DNA from: CAZQKL01 sp964593895 [NCBI: uncultured bacterium]
GTDB taxonomy: Bacteria > DYJV01
NCBI GenBank assembly: GCA_964593895.1
Contig: CAZQKL010000100.1
Coordinates: forward strand, 1 to 7,249
DNA: 7,249 nucleotides
Direction: 5' to 3'
Position 1 is the first letter of the stretch. Each line of letters starts with the position of its first letter. Of the stretch, positions 1 through 6,637 are shown piece by piece. The position numbers were made by a program, and so were the translations under genes. A model generated the notes under the pieces. That model made no database searches. It was not told where the DNA came from and saw nothing but the letters and a program-made list of their open reading frames with translations.

Positions 1-1
1 T

Positions 2-79
2 ATGGATAAAAGATTTGAGGATATGCAGAGATATATGGATAAAAGATTTGAAGATATGAATAAAAGATTTGATATGATG
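2..79 (+). repeat. 33-bp in-frame tandem repeat
   Basis: The 24-base segments at 2-25 and 35-58 differ at a single base (GAG versus GAA, synonymous) and are offset by 33 bases. A third, shortened copy (AATAAAAGATTTGATATG) occupies 59-76. The period keeps the reading frame and encodes an 11-residue coiled-coil unit. The matching T just before the ATG at position 2 suggests more copies to the left. Near-identity at DNA level points to recent duplication or copy-number slippage. Confidence 0.7.
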
Positions 80-148
80 TTTAAATTTATGGCTCTTGGT
101 TATTCATTGATTACACTTCTAATAGTGGTATTTAAATTTATCCATTAG
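2..148 (+). CDS. 3' end of a small coiled-coil repeat protein with a C-terminal membrane helix (partial)
   Basis: The plus strand is open from the window edge to a TAG at 146-148; 48 residues are visible from the first ATG at position 2. That ATG is probably not the true start, because the repeat that contains it appears to begin before the window. The protein has two copies of an 11-residue unit (MDKRFEDMQRY, then MDKRFEDMNKR), a shorter degenerate copy (NKRFDMM), then a hydrophobic stretch at residues 29-46 (FMALGYSLITLLIVVFKF) that reads as one transmembrane helix. The charged, Phe/Met-spaced repeats suggest a coiled coil anchored by a C-terminal tail. Small repeat-plus-tail-anchor proteins of this layout are known in several thermophilic bacteria and superficially resemble Borrelia Bdr proteins; their role is unknown to me. 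The gene converges on uvrC, and the two stop-codon ends overlap by 11 bp (138-148). Confidence 0.6.
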   Translation: MDKRFEDMQRYMDKRFEDMNKRFDMMFKFMALGYSLITLLIVVFKFIH

Positions 149-1790
149 TTTTAAATTTTTCAATTTCATCCCTTTTATGATGATATTTTACTGCAAATCT
201 ATGAGCTTCATCTCTTATTTTCATAAAAAATTTTATAATTCCAGGATGACGAGATAAATTTGCTGGATTTTTTCTATTTACAAGATAAATTTTATCAAAT
301 TCAGCTGAATCATCCTTTGCAATTGAAATTATATCAATTTTTGAAGATAAACTTTTCTCTTTTAAAGCTTTATAGGCTAAATTTAACTGACCTTTTCCAC
401 CATCAATTAATATTAAATCTGGAAATTCGTTATTTTCTAAATATTCTTTACAGCTTCTAAAAACTATCTCATAAATCATTGCAAAATCATTCATGCCTTG
501 TTCAATAGATTTTATTTTATATCTTCTGTAATAATTTTTTGCAAAATCGCCATCTTTATAAACTATTCTTGCTCCAACAGATTCTTTGCCTCTAAATGTT
601 GAAATATCAAATGCATCAATCCTTCTTGGAAAATTTTTTAAATTTAATAATTTTTTTATTTTTTCAAGGTCTCCTCTTTTCTCAATTTCAAATTCAATTC
701 TTGCATTTAAATTATCGTAACTTAATTTTATTAACTTTGAAGATGAAATCTCTATTTCTACATGTTTTGAAAATTTTTTTATAAAAAAATTTCTTAAAAA
801 AGTTTTATAACCCTTCTCAGGAATAATTATTTTTTCAGGAACACTTTCCTTTGCAAGATAATATTTTGGGATAAAATTCTCAAGAGGTTTTTCATCAAAA
901 AATGAGACATCTTCAAATTTATAAAAGTCAGAGCCAATTATTTTACCATTTTTTAACTTCATCACATAAAAGTAGTAACAGCCATTGTAAAATCTATATG
1001 TAAAAACATCTGTATCAATAAATTCGTTAATTTCAACTGATTGATTTTGATTTTCCACAAATTTTTCAATATTAAAAATTATATCTCGCATTTCAGCAGC
1101 TTTCTCAAATTCAAGATTTTCTGAATATTTATTCATCTTTTCTTTTAAAATTTTAATCAATTCATCTGTTTTCCCTTTTAAAAAAAGCAATGCTTGCTCA
1201 AAAATTGTTCTATACTCTTCCTTTGAAACATAACCACAGCATGGAGCAGAACAGAGGTTAATCTGATAATTTAAACAAGGTCTAATTCTATTTTTAAATT
1301 TTCTATCTGTGCACTTTCTCAATTTAAAATTTTTCTGCAAAAAATTTATTGTTTGTTTCAAAGCAAATGCTGATGTGTAAGGTCCAAAATATAAAGAATT
1401 TTCATCATCTTTTCTTCTTGTAATTTCAATTTTTGGATAATCCTCATTTAAATTAATCTTAATGTATGGATAGGTTTTATCATCAGCAAGTTTAATATTG
1501 AAGGGAGGCCTGTATTTCTTAATTAAATTGTTTTCAAGAATTAATGCTTCAATTTCATTATTTGTTATAATCCATTCAATTGAATAAACTTTTTTAACAA
1601 GAAGCTCTGTTTTCAAATCAATATGATTTTTTTGAAAATATGAGCTAACCCTTTTTCTTAAATTCTTAGCTTTACCAACATATAGAACTTTTCCATCAAT
1701 ATCTTTAAAAATATAAGCTCCTGAATTTCCAGGAATTTTATTTAAATCTATCAAAGATTTTGACTTTAACTCTGTCTCCAACTTCAACAT
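138..1790 (-). CDS. uvrC: UvrABC excinuclease subunit C, lacking the C-terminal HhH domain
   Basis: UvrC is the nuclease of nucleotide excision repair: recruited by UvrB at a lesion, it cuts 3' with its GIY-YIG domain and 5' with its RNase H-like domain. Numbering from the ATG at 1790 gives 550 residues. The GIY-YIG domain spans about 15-100 (G24-A25-Y26, Y37-V38-G39, catalytic-type R47 and E86). The Cys cluster is C160, C172, C180 and C184, as in iron-sulfur-binding UvrCs. The UVR/UvrB-binding helix lies at about 204-244, and the endonuclease domain runs from about 380 with D395 (FDIST), D463 (LIDGG) and H530 (RDEAHRFA) in the DDH positions. The protein stops 20 residues after that His, where the family normally continues into a tandem helix-hairpin-helix domain of about 60 residues; that domain is absent. 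The ATG at 1790 has AAGGTG six bases upstream; a TTG at 1754 and upstream ATG/TTG codons at 1805 and 1808 are alternatives. The start lies inside the end of moeA (about 53 bp overlap). Confidence 0.93.
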   Translation of the reverse strand: MLKLETELKSKSLIDLNKIPGNSGAYIFKDIDGKVLYVGKAKNLRKRVSSYFQKNHIDLKTELLVKKVYSIEWIITNNEIEALILENNLIKKYRPPFNIKLADDKTYPYIKINLNEDYPKIEITRRKDDENSLYFGPYTSAFALKQTINFLQKNFKLRKCTDRKFKNRIRPCLNYQINLCSAPCCGYVSKEEYRTIFEQALLFLKGKTDELIKILKEKMNKYSENLEFEKAAEMRDIIFNIEKFVENQNQSVEINEFIDTDVFTYRFYNGCYYFYVMKLKNGKIIGSDFYKFEDVSFFDEKPLENFIPKYYLAKESVPEKIIIPEKGYKTFLRNFFIKKFSKHVEIEISSSKLIKLSYDNLNARIEFEIEKRGDLEKIKKLLNLKNFPRRIDAFDISTFRGKESVGARIVYKDGDFAKNYYRRYKIKSIEQGMNDFAMIYEIVFRSCKEYLENNEFPDLILIDGGKGQLNLAYKALKEKSLSSKIDIISIAKDDSAEFDKIYLVNRKNPANLSRHPGIIKFFMKIRDEAHRFAVKYHHKRDEIEKFKTNG

Positions 1791-2961
1791 TTTCAACACC
1801 TTCATCAACTACGATAAAACAATTTCCTTTTAACATTGAGGTTAAAATTCCTGAACCCTGAGCTCCAGTTGGCTTTACATAAAAATTATCTCCATCTTTA
1901 TATAAAATTCCTCTTATAAACTCCTTTCTCGTATCTTTTCTTTTTATTGGAGCTGAAAGGATAGCTTCCTCTGTAGATAAATTAATTTCTTTAAATCCCT
2001 GCATTTTAAGTAGAGCTGGCCTAATAAAATTGTAAAAAGTTACCATAGTGGAAACTGGATTTCCTGGAATACCGAAAAAAAGAGTTTTATTTTTTGTTGC
2101 AAATAATATAGGTTTCCCTGGCTTTACTCTTGCTCTCCAGAAATGAATTTCAAATCCAGCTTCTTTAACAACTTCTTTTGTATAATCGTAATCTCCAACT
2201 GAAACTCCTCCTGTTGATAGTATGCAATCTAAATTTGAATTTTCAATTATTGCTTTTAAAAGTTCCTCTTTTTTATCTTTAATAATTCCAGAATAAAATG
2301 AAATTGCTCCTACTTCTTTTAATAGAGCAAGCAGAGAATAAGCATTTGAATTTTTAACTTTTCCAAAAGTTAAATTTTCATCTATATCAACAATTTCATC
2401 TCCAGTAATTATTAAACCAACCTTTGGCTGTCTGTAAACTTTTATCATTGATTTTCCTAAAGATGCAAGAACACCACAAACAGATGGAGTAATAATTTTC
2501 CCTTTTTCAATAACCTTTTCTCCTTTTTTAATATCTTCTCCTTTTTTTCTTAAATCTTTTCCTTTTTCAACCTTTTCATAAATGTAAACATACCCATCTT
2601 TTTCTTCACAAATCTCTTTTCGTGCAATAGCATTAGCTCCCTCTGGAATTACTGCACCTGTCATAATTTTTACTGCAAATCCTCTTTTTAAGGTAATTTT
2701 TTCACCTTTTCCTGCTGGAATAACATCTATTAATTTAAGTTTAGATGGATTATCTTTTGTAGCATCTTTTGTATCATCAGAAATAATTGCATACCCATCC
2801 ATTGCAGAATTATCTGCAAAAGGTATATTATAAGGAGCATAAACATCTTCAGCTGAAACCCTATTTAATGCTGAAATTATAAAAACCTTTTCTGAAGGTA
2901 AAACTTCAGTTTTTTCAATAATTATACTATAGGCTTCTTCAAATGATATATCCTTTTTCAT
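1738..2961 (-). CDS. moeA: Molybdopterin molybdotransferase MoeA
   Basis: MoeA inserts molybdate into adenylylated molybdopterin, the last common step of molybdenum cofactor synthesis, in the cytoplasm. The 407-residue length is normal for the family. Visible hallmarks in order are DNSAMDGYA (50-58) in the N-terminal domain, TGAVIPEGANAI (101-112), and the MoCF-binding (MogA-like) domain from about 180 with ITGDEI (185-190), STGGVSVGDYD (249-259), KPGKP (280-284) and GIPGNPVS (297-304). The C-terminal beta domain contains PTGAQGSGILTSML (364-377). All signature motifs look intact. The ATG at 2961 follows a G-rich stretch (GGGGAAAAAG) and begins 9 bases after the stop of the BamD-LptA gene, so it is almost surely cotranscribed with it; uvrC starts inside its 3' end. 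A MoeA implies the cell makes molybdo- or tungsto-enzymes, but none is encoded here, nor any other cofactor-synthesis gene. The tungsten-handling paralogue cannot be told apart from sequence alone. Confidence 0.95.
   Translation of the reverse strand: MKKDISFEEAYSIIIEKTEVLPSEKVFIISALNRVSAEDVYAPYNIPFADNSAMDGYAIISDDTKDATKDNPSKLKLIDVIPAGKGEKITLKRGFAVKIMTGAVIPEGANAIARKEICEEKDGYVYIYEKVEKGKDLRKKGEDIKKGEKVIEKGKIITPSVCGVLASLGKSMIKVYRQPKVGLIITGDEIVDIDENLTFGKVKNSNAYSLLALLKEVGAISFYSGIIKDKKEELLKAIIENSNLDCILSTGGVSVGDYDYTKEVVKEAGFEIHFWRARVKPGKPILFATKNKTLFFGIPGNPVSTMVTFYNFIRPALLKMQGFKEINLSTEEAILSAPIKRKDTRKEFIRGILYKDGDNFYVKPTGAQGSGILTSMLKGNCFIVVDEGVENVEVGDRVKVKIFDRFK
1797..1802 (-). promoter_or_regulatory. 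Ribosome binding site deciding the uvrC start
   Basis: On the minus strand AAGGTG lies six bases (TTGAAA) before the ATG at 1788-1790. It is the best Shine-Dalgarno match near the possible uvrC starts. The site lies inside the moeA reading frame, so ribosomes finishing moeA pass over it, which fits translational coupling. Confidence 0.5.
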
Positions 2962-2970
2962 CTTTTTCCC

Positions 2971-4353
2971 CTACCTGGTAATTATTTCAATTTCACCTCT
3001 TTTTTTAGAAGAACCTTGCACAAAAATTTCCTGAGTTTTCAGAAAATAAATGATTTTTTCACCTCTTACAACACTTTTCATATCTTTTATAACAGGATTT
3101 CCCATAAGGGTTATTTTGTTTTCATAAACATTGTATAATACTTTTTTAGCTTTTGCATATTTTGTAAGATAAATAATTTCCACATTGCCAATTGCTTCAA
3201 TTTCTCTTATTCTCTTTTTCTTTTTTGATAAATAAGCAATAATTTTATCAGCTTTTAAAGTAAAATCACCACGAGTTGCAACAACATTTCCTTCAAACAC
3301 AACTTCAAGCCCATTTTTCATATATTTTACATTATTCGCAGAAATATTTACTGGAACTTTATTTTGACTTCCTTCTTTTTTTGATGCTTTTTCAGCTTTT
3401 GCATATTCTCTTTTTATAACTGTGCCTGTTGTGAATTTAACAATCTCTCTTTTTGGCTTTGAAACTTGTCTTAACAATTCTTCAATACCTGTTGCTGGAG
3501 GATAAGCATATGAAAGATATCCAGGAGTGTAATATTTATCACCAACATCAGCCTCAAACTTGAAATAGTAATCAACAATTCTCCTCCATAAAGTCCATTT
3601 TTCAGGTTTTAAATTTTTAATTAAAATTTTTGCTTGATGAACGTATCTACTTTTAGGAAAAGTTTTTATAAGTTTTTCAAAAATCTTCTTTGCAGTATAA
3701 GGTTCCTTTTTATCCATGTAGCATTTTCCAAGATAGAACAGAACCTTGTCATCAATAAATCCTGGATACAATTTTAAAACTTTTGTAAATCTGTAAATTG
3801 CTGCATCGTAATTTCCTGTTTTGTAATAGAAATATCCTACATAAAAATTGTATTTTGCAATTTTTCTTTTACATTCTCTAATTCTGTAATTTGCAACAAC
3901 TGCAAATTTTGTATTTGGAAACTTTTCAACAACTTGCTTAAAATATTGATAACTTGAAACAACCTTGCTCTGGTCTCTATCTATTGTTGAAATTTGATTA
4001 AACTCACACATTCCAAGCTGATAATAACAGTATGGGACATAAGGATTTTTAGGATGAAGTTTTATAAATTCAAGATATGCTTCTTCTGCTTCAATATACT
4101 TTTTTGCTTTATAAAGTGAATCAGCATATTTCAGTTCAGCTTCAATAATTCTTCTATCAAGAGGATAACGATTTTTAAATTCAAGAAAATTATCTGCTGC
4201 TTTTTCATATCTTCCTTTTTTATATAAGGTCATAGCTTTTTGAAACAGTAAATCTGGGTCATCAAGATAGCTTTTTGTAAATTGTTTTTTTGAACATGAG
4301 AAAACCAAATTTAAAATTATTAAAATGCAAAGAGATTTAACTATTAATCTCAT
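2971..4353 (-). CDS. Outer-membrane lipoprotein fusing a BamD-like TPR body to an LptA/OstA-like domain
   Basis: Numbering from the ATG at 4353 gives 460 residues. A lipoprotein signal peptide (K6, hydrophobic 7-18, lipobox V17-F18-S19 with C20 as the lipid-bearing residue) is followed by a TPR-rich region at about 30-245. That region matches the BamD pattern: paired helices with small and aromatic residues, DRDQ at 125-128 introducing the third TPR, and the KYNFYVGYFYYKTGNY segment (167-182) seen as ELYVA-YY-GAY in BamD. An aromatic and then Lys-rich linker (about 246-332) leads to a beta-repeat domain at about 334-447. There FEGNVVATRGDFTLKADKI, AIGNVEI (387-393) and VVRGEKIIYF (428-437) follow the OstA/LptA rule of 'GNV...ADK...GNV...GxxI'. 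BamD is the TPR lipoprotein of the outer-membrane beta-barrel assembly machine; LptA-type domains form the periplasmic LPS bridge. The ATG at 4353 has a weak GAG site; a TTG at 4362 is possible. It overlaps the upstream lipid gene by 17 bp. Confidence 0.85.
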   Translation of the reverse strand: MRLIVKSLCILIILNLVFSCSKKQFTKSYLDDPDLLFQKAMTLYKKGRYEKAADNFLEFKNRYPLDRRIIEAELKYADSLYKAKKYIEAEEAYLEFIKLHPKNPYVPYCYYQLGMCEFNQISTIDRDQSKVVSSYQYFKQVVEKFPNTKFAVVANYRIRECKRKIAKYNFYVGYFYYKTGNYDAAIYRFTKVLKLYPGFIDDKVLFYLGKCYMDKKEPYTAKKIFEKLIKTFPKSRYVHQAKILIKNLKPEKWTLWRRIVDYYFKFEADVGDKYYTPGYLSYAYPPATGIEELLRQVSKPKREIVKFTTGTVIKREYAKAEKASKKEGSQNKVPVNISANNVKYMKNGLEVVFEGNVVATRGDFTLKADKIIAYLSKKKKRIREIEAIGNVEIIYLTKYAKAKKVLYNVYENKITLMGNPVIKDMKSVVRGEKIIYFLKTQEIFVQGSSKKRGEIEIITR

Positions 4354-4927
4354 TTTTCTCAATATTTTTTAATGAAAAATAAAGCCTGTGAATTGCACTT
4401 AAATTTGTTAATATTGCAAGAGATAGAAGCATATAAAAAATTAAATGAAAAAGCAGACCAACTATAATTATTGCACATCTAATTTCCCTTGTAGCAAATG
4501 TTTGAGCTGGTTTTATTCCAACTGCTTCCACTCTTGCTCTAATGTATGGAATAATACAAGAACCAATTATTGAAAGTAGCCCTAAAACTAACCAATCACG
4601 ATTTACTAAAATAATTGATGATAAAATTATTAAATCAGTATATCTATCAAGAACAGAATCAATAACCGCTCCTTTTTTAGAACTTAAATTATTATTTCTT
4701 GCAAAATTTCCATCAACACTATCAAGCCAGAACCCAAAAAGAATAATAATTGCTGAAAGAGTGTAAAATTTCAATAAAATAAAAATAGAACCTATAATCC
4801 CAGCAATTATAAAACCAGATATGGAAATTAAATTTGGAGAGATAAATTTGTATTTTAATAGAAAATTTGAAAATTTTGTTGCAATTTCAGTGTTTTTTTC
4901 TTTTATTTTTTTAATTAAATTTTGCAT
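4337..4927 (-). CDS. CDP-alcohol phosphatidyltransferase, inositol-phosphate-type
   Basis: This is an integral membrane enzyme of 196 residues that transfers a phosphatidyl-type group from a CDP-activated lipid to an alcohol headgroup. The complete metal-binding signature of the family is present: D69, D72-G73, A76-R77, G86, D90, D94 (DGxxAR-x8-GxxxDxxxD). The N-terminal LISPNLISISG segment (about 28-38) is the usual start of the first membrane helix, and further hydrophobic helices lie at about 34-68, 96-128 and 150-177. YIRARVEAVG (128-137) followed by TREIR (146-150) resembles the phosphatidylinositol-phosphate/archaetidylinositol-phosphate synthase branch more than PssA, but PgsA cannot be ruled out, so no symbol is given. 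The ATG at 4927 has no recognisable Shine-Dalgarno. It is the first gene of the tightly packed group, 44 bases after the CAP gene, and overlaps the BamD-LptA gene by 17 bp. Confidence 0.85.
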   Translation of the reverse strand: MQNLIKKIKEKNTEIATKFSNFLLKYKFISPNLISISGFIIAGIIGSIFILLKFYTLSAIIILFGFWLDSVDGNFARNNNLSSKKGAVIDSVLDRYTDLIILSSIILVNRDWLVLGLLSIIGSCIIPYIRARVEAVGIKPAQTFATREIRCAIIIVGLLFHLIFYMLLSLAILTNLSAIHRLYFSLKNIEKNEINS

Positions 4928-4948
4928 TAATTATTTGATAACATAGAG

Positions 4949-4981
4949 AAAAAAGAAAAACAATTAAAATTTTATTTAATT
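4949..4981 (-). terminator. Possible weak intrinsic terminator after the CAP gene
   Basis: Read on the minus strand, AATTAAA (4981-4975) can pair with TTTAATT (4968-4962) around a six-base loop, followed by G and a T-rich tract (TTTTTCTTTTTT, 4960-4949). The stem is only seven A-T pairs and includes the last codons of the CAP gene, so the structure is weak, especially in a thermophile. It sits where a break between the CAP gene and the lipid-transferase operon would be expected. Confidence 0.25.
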
Positions 4982-6624
4982 ACAACCCTGCAATCATTAA
5001 GTTTTATACTGTTATCAGTAATATATCCAAAATATATATCAAAAGAAAAATCAATATAATCAGAAAAGAAAACCAAAGGTTTAGACAATATCTGAATTTT
5101 CTGAATTTTATTTAATTGAACATTATAAATTTTTGGTAACCAAAATCCAAAACCGTTTGGAAAAGAAATATACATTATTAATGTAGCTATCTTTCCAACA
5201 TCTTCATTATCAACAGTAATTGAAGGTTGTAAACATATTTTTTCCCCATGTTTAATTGTAATAACATTTTCTACTGGAGAAGGAATTTTTTGAGTTTTTA
5301 AAATGTCAATTACTTTAAAATTATTTTTGAATGGATTTTGGCAAAAAGATTGGCTTTTATTTGATACTTTTAATCTCACAGTTTTTCCATTATCTGTTAA
5401 GACAGTTATTTCAGAACCAATTGGAGCATTTGTTGAAATTAAAATTGTATTACCATCATAATATTCTAAATTTAAATTTCCAAAAACTTGAATATTATGA
5501 ATTATATCATTACAATTTTCCGGTTCAAAATAAATGTAATACTTTTCTCCTTTATTTATTTCAATCTGCTCTGAATTTTTAGAAATTTTTATAACTGGAT
5601 AATCAAGTTTTTTTGTATGAAATTGCCATAAAATTATGTTTGTGTTACCATTTTCAATATAGACAAATTTTACTAAATAATCTTTGTCCCAATCAAGTCT
5701 TTCTAAAGGCATCAGAGCAAATTGGTATTTTGAAAGTTCTCCATTTGGATCAGTATCATGGGTCAATATTTTTACATTTGAAATTTCATTACCATTTTCA
5801 TCATAAAGATGAAATCCCTTAAATTGAAATGAATTTTCATTAATTTTTCCAGGATTAAATTCAATACTAATTGGATAACCACTTACACTACATTCTGGCA
5901 ATGGGTCAGGAAATTCTTCATAAAACACTGGGATTACATCATTCTCACCATCATAAGGCCAGATAATATATTTTGGTGCATTCTCATAATAATAGTTCAT
6001 AGCATCTTCAAATAAATCTGAAGCAATTTTTTTATTCTTGTCTTTGCAAACATTATAATAATAACTTCCAGAACCGAAATAAGAATCTTGTTCGCATAAA
6101 ATTCTTATTTTACTTGAACCCATATCATAAACATAAAAATTTCCTGCAACTCCTATCCCTAATTCGTCAAATTTAAAATTTAAAAAACCAAATCTATGAT
6201 ATATTGCAGAAAAAAGACTGTCTACTGAAGATGTTATATCAGGGTCTCCTGCAGAAATATTTTCTCCAATAAAGCCACCTTCATAACCGACATAAAAAAC
6301 TCTATCTTGTGGAGTTATTCCTGTAAAATATTTATTACCTTGAGTTTCATAATGAGTCATAACATTATTAAAGTTTAAATAATTTGCATGATTTTGGGAA
6401 GCTTCATCAAGTAATGGATTTTCCAAAAAAGGAAGAAGTCCTGCTTTTTCTCTTAATTTATTTAAATAATTTAATCCTCTTTCTCTAATTTCATTTATAT
6501 TAAAAGATGAAAATTTTCCTTTTTTTGGAAAAAAATTAATTACACCATTAAAGTTATAACCGTAAAGATTAATAATTAAAGATAATGTAAAACAAAATAT
6601 TAAATAGGAAATTTTTTTTAGCAT
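4972..6624 (-). CDS. Secreted CAP (SCP/PR-1) domain protein with C-terminal beta-domains
   Basis: The 550-residue product starts with a Sec-type signal peptide (K3-K4, hydrophobic 5-20, likely cut near G22), so it is probably exported to the periplasm or outside. Residues about 42-185 form a CAP domain: LNKLREKAGLLPFLENPLLDEAS (R58, G62, N69-P70) with NHANYL (H79), MTHYET (H91, E93), FTGITPQDR (101-108), GENISAG (E121) and AIYHRF (H143), which supply the family's His/Glu cavity residues. In bacteria such proteins are usually secreted, and their biochemical activity is mostly unknown. PDPLPECSVSGYPISIEF (239-256) opens an Ig-like or Big-type domain to about 340. The remaining beta-rich region (about 340-550) carries scattered Cys (C371, C428, C464, C545) and ends in a segment with IYFGYITDNSI. 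The ATG at 6624 follows GGA with six-base spacing. It lies 13 bases after the upstream gene, so the two are likely cotranscribed. Specific function is not predictable. Confidence 0.85.
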   Translation of the reverse strand: MLKKISYLIFCFTLSLIINLYGYNFNGVINFFPKKGKFSSFNINEIRERGLNYLNKLREKAGLLPFLENPLLDEASQNHANYLNFNNVMTHYETQGNKYFTGITPQDRVFYVGYEGGFIGENISAGDPDITSSVDSLFSAIYHRFGFLNFKFDELGIGVAGNFYVYDMGSSKIRILCEQDSYFGSGSYYYNVCKDKNKKIASDLFEDAMNYYYENAPKYIIWPYDGENDVIPVFYEEFPDPLPECSVSGYPISIEFNPGKINENSFQFKGFHLYDENGNEISNVKILTHDTDPNGELSKYQFALMPLERLDWDKDYLVKFVYIENGNTNIILWQFHTKKLDYPVIKISKNSEQIEINKGEKYYIYFEPENCNDIIHNIQVFGNLNLEYYDGNTILISTNAPIGSEITVLTDNGKTVRLKVSNKSQSFCQNPFKNNFKVIDILKTQKIPSPVENVITIKHGEKICLQPSITVDNEDVGKIATLIMYISFPNGFGFWLPKIYNVQLNKIQKIQILSKPLVFFSDYIDFSFDIYFGYITDNSIKLNDCRVVIK

Positions 6625-6637
6625 CTTTAATCCAATA

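Noticed and set aside
134-158. AT-only inverted repeat (AAATTTA...TAAATTT) at the convergent gene ends, as a bidirectional terminator
   Set aside because: The stem is seven A-T pairs with an 11-base loop and lies partly in both coding regions. Such matches are expected by chance at this base composition.
260-460. Plus-strand open frame of 66 codons inside uvrC
   Set aside because: It lies wholly antisense to conserved UvrC endonuclease coding and its product is a low-complexity Leu/Phe/Gln string with no motif.
138-1808. Cho-type UvrC homologue instead of UvrC
   Set aside because: Cho has the GIY-YIG half but lacks the UVR and RNase H-like endonuclease parts. Here both are present with the catalytic Asp, Asp and His.
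4542-4766. Plus-strand open frame of 74 codons opposite the CDP-alcohol transferase
   Set aside because: It covers the conserved metal-binding motif on the other strand, and the product shows no recognisable feature or ribosome site.
4928-4971. Promoter for the lipid-transferase operon in the 44-base gap
   Set aside because: A TATGTT hexamer is present on the minus strand, but no convincing -35 element lies at proper spacing, and AT-rich hexamers occur everywhere here.
5331-5822. Two plus-strand open frames opposite the CAP gene
   Set aside because: Both are antisense shadows: Leu/His/Tyr-rich products without motifs, inside a well-formed secreted protein gene.
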